From assembly GCA_963705275.1 (NCBI GenBank), contig OY970063.1:248001-312000 (forward strand): a stretch of DNA of 64,000 nucleotides, in the 5' to 3' direction. Position 1 is the first letter of the stretch, and each line of letters starts with the position of its first letter. A program made the translations under genes and the position numbers. Below the pieces are notes generated by a model, which had not been told where the DNA came from, ran no database searches, and saw only the letters and a list, made by a program, of their open reading frames with translations. Below are positions 52,825-61,386 of the stretch, in pieces. Source of the stretch: Fen-1135 sp963705275 (GTDB lineage: Bacteria > Desulfobacterota > Syntrophia > Syntrophales > UBA2185).

Positions 52825-53290
52825 CTATTTGATCGGCACAAATTGGGAGATGTCATAGATGTCTGCTTTTTTCTCGACACTCCAGACAGCCTTCACCTTT
52901 GCTCCTCTCTTCAACTTCTGTCTCACTTTTTTGAAGTCCGCAAGGTCGATGCCGCCGATGAAATGATGAAACCCACAATCCGTCCCCGCCAGTTGAATCG
53001 TGGCGACGATGTACGGGGGCTCTTTGATCTGGCCGTAGTAGTTCGCCTTCACCAGCGTCCAGGTGAGAACCTTTCCTTCCGGCTTTACTTCAACCCATTC
53101 CGCCATATCTTTGAAGCATTCCGGGCAGAACGTTCTCGCGGGGACGAAGACCTTGCCACATTCGGCGCATTTTGTTCCCAGGATCTTTTCTTCCTTGAGG
53201 CCGTCGAAAAATCTTGTCCACGTTCTTGCCCAATGCCCATCGGTAAGGAAGGGCCACATCGTTTCTTATGGTTCTGTATTCTTTTGCCAT
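52825..53290 (-). pseudogene. DUF35 (OB-fold, zinc ribbon) protein, single frameshift
   Basis: The reconstructed 154-residue protein matches the adjacent DUF35 protein over its whole length. The true N-terminus (AKEYRTIRNDVALPYRWALG, from 53290) is in one frame and the rest (RTWTRFFDGLKEEKILG) in another. One extra base near 53228 explains it. It has the rubredoxin-like zinc ribbon CAEC...CPEC and an OB fold (VLTWTLVKANYYG). Such proteins form the acyl-CoA-docking subunit of thiolase-fold enzymes such as BbsAB or Ltp2. Confidence 0.87.
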
Positions 53291-53303
53291 GATTCCGTCC
53301 TCC

Positions 53304-53771
53304 TCACTTCACGGGCTCAAAATAAGCGATATCGAGAATATTCCCTTTTTTCTCCTTGCTCCAGACCGCCTTTACTCTCCCTCCCAACTTCACGGTCTCT
53401 CTCACTTTGTCAAAGTCGGAGAGGTCGATTCCCGCGATCTGGTGGATGAAACCGCTGTCACTTCCATCCAGCCGGATCTGCGCGGAGATGAATGGGATCT
53501 TGATTTCCTGGGCGAAGAAGGGCATGTTCACGTAGACCCATGTTTCAACCACGCCTTCCTGGCTAACTTCGACCCATTCATCCATATCTTCAAAACACCG
53601 CGGACAGAAACTTCTAGGAGGAACAAGCACCCTCTCACACTTCCGGCATTTCTTGCCCATGATTTTTTCTTCTTTCAGGAAATCGTAGAAATTGCTCCAG
53701 GTCCTGCCCAAAGCCAGCTCATAGGGGACTATCACCTGCCCCTTGACGATTCTGTGTTCTTCTTTTGTCAT
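53304..53771 (-). CDS. DUF35 (OB-fold, zinc ribbon) protein
   Basis: The 155-residue protein has an N-terminal helix pair, the zinc ribbon CRKC...CPRC, and an OB fold (VETWVYVNMPFFAQEIKIP). It is intact and paralogous to the next gene. It lies 15 bp after the Cys-containing thiolase-like gene, which suggests that each thiolase-like protein has its own DUF35 partner. Confidence 0.9.
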   Translation of the reverse strand: MTKEEHRIVKGQVIVPYELALGRTWSNFYDFLKEEKIMGKKCRKCERVLVPPRSFCPRCFEDMDEWVEVSQEGVVETWVYVNMPFFAQEIKIPFISAQIRLDGSDSGFIHQIAGIDLSDFDKVRETVKLGGRVKAVWSKEKKGNILDIAYFEPVK

Positions 53772-53786
53772 GTTTACATCCTCCCT

Positions 53787-54956
53787 TTACAGCTTCGATC
53801 CGACAATGGTCACCGCATTGAACTGGTCCACACCGCCCATGGCGTGAGAGAGGGCCAATTTTGCGCCATCTACCTGTCGTGCGCCTGCTTTACCCGTAAC
53901 CTGCAAGGCCGCTTCCGCCAGCCTGATTAGCCCTGTAGCGCCTATGGGGTTGGTGCAGAGCGTGCCACCCGACGGACAGCAGGGAAGCTGTCCGTTCTTC
54001 TTGAAAGTGCCCTTCAAAACGTAATCCGGAGCTTCCCCGCGGGGACAGAATCCGAAGCACTCGTAAAAGATCATCTCTTGATAAGTGAAGGGATTGTACA
54101 CCTCGGCCACGTCAAGCTCCTTCAGCGGATTTCTGATGCCTGCTTGCTGCGTAAGCTTCCCTTGCCGCTTCGGTGGCGCTCATCCAGATGGCTTTGTCGC
54201 TTTCGCCGTAAAAGAACTCCTCCCCGCGGAATCCCAGGCCCTTGATCCAGGCCGGTTTACTGGCAGATCTTTCTCGCTTTCTCCTGGGAGGCGAAGATGA
54301 CGGCGCAGGCGCCGTCCGACGCCGGACAGACATCGAGGAGGCGGACAGGATAGGTGATGATGCGGGCGTTCTTGACATCATCCATCGTCACCCTCGTCCT
54401 GATGTGGGCGTAAGGGTTGTCCATGGCATTGTCGTGATTACTCACGGAAATCATGGCTGCTGCTTCCCTTCCCTTTTCTTCCGGAATCTTGAAACGATAC
54501 ATCCACTCCATGCTCTGCATGGTGAAGACACCCGGAGCCCCTGCAGCGAAGGTTCTCTGGAAAAAAGGATCGAAGACCGTCGTCATTGTCGCCTGGCCGT
54601 CTCCTTCGGACATCTTTTCGGAACCGACGACCAGACACGATGTCGGCCATACCCGAGGCCACCCAGTAAAATCCACAATGTCCGATGGACTGTCCGGTGC
54701 TGCCGCAAGTTTCCACTTTCATGACGGGCTTTCGGAGCGCACCCATGGCCTCGGCAAAATAGAAATGGGTCGAAGAAACGCCCTCCATCATGGAGGGCAT
54801 GGTTCCGAGAACGACCCCGTCGATATCTTTCAAGGTGATGCCCGCATCTTCGAGGGCTGCCGTCACAGCTTCTCTCACAAGATCGGGATAGCACACGTCA
54901 GACCTTCTTCCGTGTTTGGTCTGGCCAGTCCCTATAATTGCAACTGCTTTTCCCAT
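53787..54956 (-). pseudogene. SCP-x/BbsB-type thiolase-like protein (three frameshifts)
   Basis: Three breaks, near 54632 (ADIV to LVVGSEKM), 54256 (KICQ to KPAWIKG) and 54147 (YA to QAGIRNP), are each repaired by removing one base. The result is 388 residues. The thiolase fold is clear (IIGTGQTKHGRR; LALSHAMGG). A Cys lies in the active-site stretch VETCGSTGQS, so a nucleophile may be present. The second motif reads AEVYNPFTYQE where canonical enzymes have VHDCF, and SGGTLCTNPIGATG where they have GHP. Substrate is probably an unusual beta-keto or hydroxyacyl-CoA. Confidence 0.85.
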
Positions 54957-54971
54957 GTCGATTACCTCCTC

Positions 54972-56110
54972 CTAAGCTGATAAGATGACGACGGAGTGGC
55001 ACTGGCCCCCGAAGCCGTGGGTACTGTGGGCCAACGCTGTCTTGACTTTCTTTCCAACTTGGTGCTCGCCTGCCTGACCTTTGATCTGCAGGGCAGCCTC
55101 GGCGATGCGGTAGAGGCCTCTGGCCGGATACGGATTTGTGGCAAGGACGCCGCCCGGAGGGATTTACGGGAAGGGATCCGTCCATCTCCGTCATCGCCAG
55201 TGTCGATCATCTTCCTCCCTTCTCCTTCACCGCAGAAGCCGAGCTGCTCGCACCAGAGAAGTTCCTGGAACGCATAGGGTTCACAAACCTCAGCGACATC
55301 TATCTTCTTCCGTGGATCACGGATGCCAGCCATCCCGTAAGCCCGCCTTGCGGCCTCTTTAAGCTGGCCGTCTAAAAGGTCTCTGTCCCCGGGAATGAAG
55401 TGGTCCATGGAGCATCCGTAGCCGCTGAGCCATACAGGTTTGTCCGTCAGTTTCTTTGCTCTGCCTTCTGACGCAATCAAAACGGCAACGACGCCGTCTG
55501 ATTTTGGCGCACATTCAAGGGCTTTCAGGGGATCGTAAACTCGCTCGGAATCCATAACATCTTTAAGGTTCACCCTTTTCTTGATATGGGCATAGGGGTT
55601 GAAAAGGGCGTTGCCTAGATTCTTCACGGTCACTTTTGCACACTGCTCTTCCGTTACCCTGTAGCGATCCATGTATTGTCTCATTTGCATGGCGGCGACC
55701 ACACTCTCGTTGATTCCCACAGGCCGCAAATAGAAAGGATCGCCGTAAAAGCTGGTGATAGGATCGTTGTCGGGGTTTTCGGACCCTTTGACGAGAGCGT
55801 TCACGAGAACGGTATCGTAGCGGCCCGACATGATCCGCATACAGCCATAGATGAATGAGAAGGCCGATTCCTCCGCTCGGGAGCCCTCCTTCAGAAAGGC
55901 GCCAATCCCGTCCCAATCAAAGGCATTGGCACAGGACAGCCCGCTGTGGAAGATATCCGCTGCTCCTGAGATGATGCAGCCGACCTCTTCGCGCTTCAAC
56001 CCGGCTTTGTCAAGGACCTCCTTGTTAACCTGATAGGTGAAATCCATTAAGCTTTCCCTAGATTCCCCCCCGTTGCTCTGCGCCACGTGGGTAATGGCAA
56101 CTCTTCGCAT
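54972..56110 (-). pseudogene. Thiolase-fold protein without nucleophilic Cys (two frameshifts)
   Basis: Two breaks, near 55195 (DTG to MTEMDGSL) and 55158 (PSG to GVLATNP), are each repaired by removing one base, giving 378 residues ending HSVVILSA with a stop at 54972. The region aligned with the active-site Cys reads GSRAEESAFSF and has no Cys. The second motif is AEVCEPYAFQELLW and the third SGGVLATNPYPARG, lacking the usual His residues. This pattern is like Ltp2-type retroaldolases more than true thiolases. It precedes the other thiolase-like gene by 15 bp. Confidence 0.85.
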
Positions 56111-56126
56111 GATTTTACCTCCTTGC

Positions 56127-56594
56127 TTATTTTCCCGGTTTTTTACCGCAAAGAACTTTGATTACGTATGTGACGAGCAATTCACCTCTCTGATTCATGA
56201 TCCTGTTTTGAGTGGTTAGAATCCCCCGTTCGGTACCCTTGTCGGTGATATCCGTGACTTCCACCTCACAGTGAATTGTATCCCCGATCTTCGTGGCACC
56301 TGTAAAGCGCACGGACTCCATGCCATAAAAGGCAATGAAAGATCGAGGAAGGAAGCTTGAGTACGGCCCAAGCCGGAAAGGCAGAACCATTCCTATGGAC
56401 AGAGTCAGCATGCCGTGGGCGATTCTCTCTTTGAAAGGCGTTTTTGCCGCGTACTCCACATCCGTGTGAAGGGGGTGCCAATCACCCGTGAGTCCTGCAA
56501 AGAGAACAATGTCCGTTTCCGTGATTGTTCTCGCTGGAGAGATGAATTTTTCACCAATAGTATAATCGTCGAGGTATTCGTATTCTTTCGACAT
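56127..56594 (-). CDS. MaoC-like acyl-CoA hydratase
   Basis: The 155-residue hot-dog protein from the ATG at 56594 (GAGGAGGG upstream) has the hydratase 2 motif with the catalytic Asp-His (GLTGDWHPLHTD) and IAHGMLTLSIG. It would add water to a 2-enoyl-CoA made by the neighbouring acyl-CoA dehydrogenase. It is 16 bp upstream of the Cys-less thiolase-fold gene. The (R)-specificity typical of MaoC proteins is an assumption. Confidence 0.88.
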   Translation of the reverse strand: MSKEYEYLDDYTIGEKFISPARTITETDIVLFAGLTGDWHPLHTDVEYAAKTPFKERIAHGMLTLSIGMVLPFRLGPYSSFLPRSFIAFYGMESVRFTGATKIGDTIHCEVEVTDITDKGTERGILTTQNRIMNQRGELLVTYVIKVLCGKKPGK

Positions 56595-56671
56595 GTACCC
56601 TCCTCGTCTATTTCGTGAGTAGTGATTTTTTTCCATCTCCAGACTCTAAACTTTAAGTCCCTACCTTCTTT

Positions 56672-57832
56672 TCAACTTCCCAGCAGTTCTCTTGCGATGA
56701 TGAGGCGGCGGATCTCAGACGTTCCGGCGCCAATTTCGATCAGTTTCGCGTCTCTCAAGAAACGTTGAACGGGATATTCGAGCATGTAACCATAACCGCC
56801 ATGAATCTGGACCGCCTGATCGGCGATGCGGCTTGCCATCTCGGCATTAAAGAGGATGGATGCTGCCGCGAGCTTATGTATCTCAGTACCCTTGCCTCCT
56901 GTTCTTGCCTGTTCGGCAAGGACAGCCGCCTTGTAGCAGAGCATCTTCCCGGCCTCGAGCTGGGTGTACATGTCTGCCAGCTTGGCTTGAATGAGCTGGA
57001 AGGCGCCGATTGGTTTTCCAAACTGAACCCTTTCCTTGGCATACTTAATGGAGAGCTCCAGACAGACCTCGGCAATCCCGATGGATTCCCCTGCATAGAA
57101 AGCCCTCTCCACATCGAGACCGGACATCATGACGTTAATGCCCTTGTTCTCTTCTCCGATGACGTTCTCTGCGGGAATTATGCAATCCTGCAATATCAGC
57201 TCCGCTGTTGGGGAGCCGCGATGGCCATACTTCTTCAACTCCTTTGAAACGGAAAAACCGGGAAACTTTGTATCCAGGATAAAGGCGGTGATCCCTCGCG
57301 CGCCCTTTTCCTTGGCCGTCTTGGCATAGAGAACAATAGTGTTTGCCACAGACCCGTTGGTGATGAACATCTTCGTGCCGTTCACCACATAGTGATCATT
57401 TTTCCTCACTGCAACGGTCTGGATATTAACGGCATCAGAGCCGGCGTTAGGCTCTGTCAGTCCAAGAGCTCCGATATGCTGCCCTGTGCAAAGGGGCGGC
57501 AGATATTTATTCTTTTGCTTAGGGCTGGCATTGTGGTTGAGGTTATTGCAGCAGAGATTTGCATGGGCACCCCAGGAAAGGGCAATGGCCGGACTTGCTT
57601 TTGACAGCTCTTCCAGGACGATAATTGCGGAGATTAGATCCGCACCGGCGCCTCCATACTCCTCATCGACCGTAATCCCCATGATTCCCAGATTCGACAG
57701 TTTCTGCCACATGCCATCGGGCCACTTATCCTTTTCATCGATATGTTCGGCAATCGGCCAGATCTCTTTTGCGGCAAAATTACGTATGCTTTCTCTGAGC
57801 ATGATATGCTGATCGCTAAAATTGAAATCCAT
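56672..57832 (-). CDS. Acyl-CoA dehydrogenase, isovaleryl-type
   Basis: The 386-residue flavoenzyme has LGLTEPNAGSDAVNIQT, the FAD segment MFITNG, QIHGGYGY and IYEIGAGTSE-like end (LIEIGAGTSEIRRL). E242 (SGLDVERAFYAG) sits at the catalytic position used by isovaleryl-CoA dehydrogenase, while the MCAD-type position near the C-terminus is Gly. A branched or substituted acyl-CoA is likely. It is the first gene of the operon, with GAGGAGAG before its ATG. Confidence 0.9.
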   Translation of the reverse strand: MDFNFSDQHIMLRESIRNFAAKEIWPIAEHIDEKDKWPDGMWQKLSNLGIMGITVDEEYGGAGADLISAIIVLEELSKASPAIALSWGAHANLCCNNLNHNASPKQKNKYLPPLCTGQHIGALGLTEPNAGSDAVNIQTVAVRKNDHYVVNGTKMFITNGSVANTIVLYAKTAKEKGARGITAFILDTKFPGFSVSKELKKYGHRGSPTAELILQDCIIPAENVIGEENKGINVMMSGLDVERAFYAGESIGIAEVCLELSIKYAKERVQFGKPIGAFQLIQAKLADMYTQLEAGKMLCYKAAVLAEQARTGGKGTEIHKLAAASILFNAEMASRIADQAVQIHGGYGYMLEYPVQRFLRDAKLIEIGAGTSEIRRLIIARELLGS

Positions 57833-58433
57833 TTCTTCTCTCCTCGCTTTATTAGAAGGCGTTAGAAATTAACCTTGTCAACCCCTTTCAGGCCCAGGAT
57901 CTTTCTCCTTTCTTCATAAAATAGAAAACCCTGCTCTCTTTTGAGAAACAGGGTTTCAGTAATCAGTCCATGGCACCCTCACGCGATGTTAAAGGGTTTA
58001 TGAATTTTAATCTCTGACGTCTATATACGTGATTTGACTATCACGATTTCACAGTTGAAATCTACAATGAAAATGACACAATCCTCTAACTCAGAGAAAG
58101 TAACTGCAATCATGCCAATGGCTGTGAAGAGTTCATCCGGCACGCCATCGCGTTCTGTGAACGACCTACCGGAGCGGTTAAATCCATCGTAATGTCTCAT
58201 ATTTCAACCAGAACATGGGCATCAGCGGCGCGGCTCCGCCGCGTCCGTCTCATAAATCAGGGGAGGCCATACCAGTTAATTTGTCAATAGCAATTTCTTC
58301 AGCACAATTATTACTGAATATGATGTCAAATATACACTATCCATAGTTGTCTATCCATTATTTGTTTCAGGAAGAAGCAAACGCTTAATCAACCAACCTT
58401 CACCACTCATTCAGGGAAAGGAGAAGATTTCAG
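57833..58433. repeat. Intergenic spacer, one of two related copies
   Basis: A 601-bp gap without coding frames. Relative to its hairpin (57926-57956), this gap carries TATCACGATT (58039-58048) and GAAATCTACAATG (58057-58069) at the same distances as the second gap (60910-60939), and CAGGAAGAAGCAAAC near 58368 corresponds to CAGGAAGTAACAAAC near 60967. About 270 bp here have no counterpart. Probably a duplicated CHAT gene spacer. Confidence 0.5.
57926..57956 (-). terminator. Terminator downstream of the first CHAT gene
   Basis: AAACCCTG pairs with CAGGGTTT; on the minus strand a T-run follows. It lies about 480 bp after the CHAT stop and 94 bp before the acyl-CoA dehydrogenase gene, separating the two transcription units. 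It is similar to the hairpin at 60800. Confidence 0.65.
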
Positions 58434-60783
58434 TTACTTCGCATTTCCCGTTAGCTGAAACGAAGCCCAGTAATAAGGATGAGGGTATTTCTTCTTAGTC
58501 TCCAACTGGGCTGTTCTTAAGGCCTCGCGCTTATCAGTCTTGTCCATTTCCTTGTAGAAACGGGTCATGAGTTGAGACGTGGCAAGGTCATCCACTTTCC
58601 AGAGGCTGGCTACGATCGAACTGGCACCTGCATAAAGAAATCCCCTGGTCAGCCCGACCAGATCATCACCATTGGCGATCTTGCTCAATCCCGTTTCGCA
58701 GGCGCTGAGGGTTATCAGATCGGCATCCAGTTTCATGGAATACAGTCGATCCACCGTCAGCAACCCGTCGCTTTCTGCATCTTTGGCCAACAGAAGAGCT
58801 GAGCGCAGCGGCGCATCTGGTTCGAACTGCCCGTGGGTGGCAAAATGAATGCAATTGAAACCGCCGCTGTATTTCTTGAATGCCGTCACCGTGGCTGCTT
58901 TACGGAGAAACATCTTCGAATGGGAGCGCATTTTCGCCACAGCCACAGCTTCATTCTGGGCATAGGCAAGGTCATAGCGGGGATCACCGAGATCCGGATT
59001 CCCAAATACGAGTATATCGCCTGGCTTGTTGGCCTTACCTGCTTTCAGGTACTTGATGACGCTGGCGCTCGGGAGCACCCGGATACTGTAGCGCTCAATG
59101 AGGTATTTCTTCCCGTCCTGCAGGGCATTGAAGGGCAGATAATGCAATGCCCCATGGGGGACTATGATGAGATTACGACTGTCCAGAGAGCCCTCAAGGG
59201 GCTGGAGTGATCCTATTGTAAAGAGACTGGGACAGCTTCATGTAGCTATCTGAGTCCGTATTTTCCAGGAGTTTGCGGAACTGCTGGATATCCTCTGCAA
59301 GCCCAGCGCTATTCAGCCTGACGGCCTTCAACCCCTTTGCGGACAGGATGAAAGCGAACATGTCCTTATCCGAATAATAATACTCGATGAGCGTCTCGTC
59401 CTTCGGGATTCTCGATTGGACTTCGGCGACATCCTGAAAGGTGACGCTGACGAGGGACATCAGCTCCGGTGATTGCTCCATTAGTTTTTCCTTGTTCTTA
59501 ATCATGACGCTCCGGGTCTGCGATTTGTCCAATGAAACGTCCTGCGCGATCAGTTCTGACTCAGTAGACGTGTTATTGACAAGGAGATCTCGGATCACTT
59601 GTTCGTTTGCGCCCTTTACGGCAAAGTCATTTTTTGATGCCAGCATGTCCACTAGCGCCCGAGATTTGGACCGCTCCACGTATTCAAATGCCTCAGCATA
59701 TCGCCCGACTAAAAATAGTGCCTCGATGATCTGTTGATATACTTTTTGTTTACTCCCGACAAAACCGATCCTACTTGCCTCTGTGTGGATAGTCGCCCTT
59801 TGTTCTTCTATGACATCAATGGATTGTTTATAGAAATCAATAGACTGCTTAATCTCCCCCTCTCTTTCATAAATCCTGCCCCGGTCAAAAAGTATGGACC
59901 AGTAGATTTCTCCATTGGATTTGGTTTCAGGTTTGCTTAAAAGTCCGTCATAACCTTCTTGCGCTTCTTTAATTCGACCTGTCTCGTAAAGGGCTTTGTT
60001 TAGGGTGAATTCTCTTGGCAGATCCACAAAAGTATAAAAATTGACACCAAAATAACCCTCATAAAAACTGCCAAGGGCATTCGAGAAACCTTCTCTATTG
60101 GCCAGAATTTTGTCATATTGGCCTAATGCCATATAGATTCTTGCCAGGCAAAATGACTGCTCTTTTTCGATGGCGAGTGATACGGCATGCGGTGTGGTCC
60201 ACCAGGATAAACCACGTTTTTCTTTTTCAAGCTGGGCAGCATATAGTGAGGAATTCTCTTCATCTCCTTTTAAGGCATATGCCAACGCCAGTATGCCAAG
60301 GGAGCGAATTTTGCTGCGATGATCCCAAGAGGTGTGGCGGTCCTTAAAAGACCACTCGACAGTCGGAAGCACTTCATAGGCCTTTTTTGCAAAGCCGATG
60401 GCCTTATCATAATCCCCTAAATCTATATAGGCCTCTGCTTCAAGCAGATAGGGGATCACCGTTATATTTTGCGGGTAACTCCAAGTAAACCAGCCTTCGT
60501 GCGTTACAATTTTATCTCCCTTTTTGATGTTGCTTTCCATCTGGTCAAGGCAAGTAAAGAGCTTGTTATATTTTTTCAATTTGGAATAAACACTGCATAA
60601 TTCTATGAGGTCTGTACTCTTTACTGAGGACAAATTCCGGTTGTCCACTTCCAATGCTCTCTCAATTTCTGAATACCGGCCGCCCATAGCGAGCCTTTCC
60701 TTATCGTGAAACAAAGAGGCACACCCGCTATTCAATAATGTTATCAAAATGGCTAGGATCAGGAGCTCACGTGAATTTTTCAT
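58434..60783 (-). pseudogene. Lipoprotein with TPR and CHAT protease domain (single frameshift)
   Basis: A signal peptide with lipobox NSGC is followed by TPR-like helical repeats and a C-terminal CHAT domain of the caspase-like clan with His in HFATHG and Cys in LSACETG, both present. The frame breaks once near 59205 (RITPA to LEGSLDSRNL); removing one C restores 782 residues, close to the 771 of the paralogue at 61387. It is likely attached to the outer membrane or periplasmic. The 5' end lies just after a terminator hairpin. Confidence 0.87.
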
Positions 60784-60799
60784 GTTATCCTCAAAAAAT

Positions 60800-60828
60800 A
60801 ACCCCGCTCCCTTATAGAAAACGGGGTT
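60800..60828 (-). terminator. Terminator 16 bp upstream of the first CHAT gene
   Basis: AACCCCG (60800-60806) pairs with CGGGGTT (60822-60828); on the minus strand an A and six T follow. It ends about 10 bp before the GAGG ribosome-binding site of the CHAT gene. It is either the end of a lost upstream gene or a leader terminator. Confidence 0.65.
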
Positions 60829-61386
60829 TCGTTATCAGCTCATATCATTCTCACACATTGTTAAGGATGGTTAGAACTGTATCGTGGTTGCTATTCATAA
60901 TGGGTCTTGTATCACGATTATTATTTGGAATCTACAATGTTTAGAGAAAACAAGGGAACAATACTTTCAGGAAGTAACAAACAGAACTTCTGAAGATCAA
61001 TATTTCAAAATCAGATGCGAGGGAAGATCATCTCTTTCACCTACAGCTGCTCATTGCGATTAATTTTGAGATGTAATGCTTAGCGATCGAAACAGGTAAC
61101 TCTCGAATTCAGTCAATGGCTGGATACCCAGAATGATTTGTTTAACCGCATCATCTGAATCGTAGCCGATCCTTTTCTGTCCTCTCATCTTCCGCTTTTG
61201 CGTGAGCATCGTGATAGCCGAAGGCCTTAATCCCTTCACATTTCCAGTTAGCTGAAGCCACGCCCGGCAATAAGACCCGGTCAGCCCGTCTACATCAAGT
61301 TTCGTCCATTAAATTCCGATATAATCGATTGAACTATTTTGAGTAAATTAGTATTCTCATTGACACACTGTATTCGGGAGGTATGT
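60829..61386. repeat. Spacer between divergent CHAT genes
   Basis: This 558-bp non-coding gap holds the second spacer copy (TATCACGATT at 60910 and GGAATCTACAATG to 60939) and the relic of a third CHAT gene at 61235-61275. The promoter of the right-hand gene must lie here; I do not see a strong one. Confidence 0.5.
61235..61275 (-). pseudogene. Relic of the 3' end of a third CHAT gene
   Basis: On the minus strand this stretch translates as Y-C-R-A-W-L-Q-L-T-G-N-V-K and aligns with the C-terminus of both neighbours (Y-Y-W-A-S-F-Q-L-T-G-N-A), about 8 of 13 identical. The DNA is also similar. No stop codon or upstream frame remains. It fits with a former tandem array on the minus strand. Confidence 0.6.

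Noticed and set aside
58225..58242. GC-rich palindrome gcggcgcggctccgccgc as a terminator
   Set aside because: No T-run on either strand and no gene end nearby; it may be a stray repeat in the unique part of the spacer.
7854..59210. Programmed +1 frameshifting as explanation for the fourteen broken frames
   Set aside because: The sites have different sequences, no shared slippery codon or stimulatory structure, and occur in genes not known to use recoding, with four in one gene.
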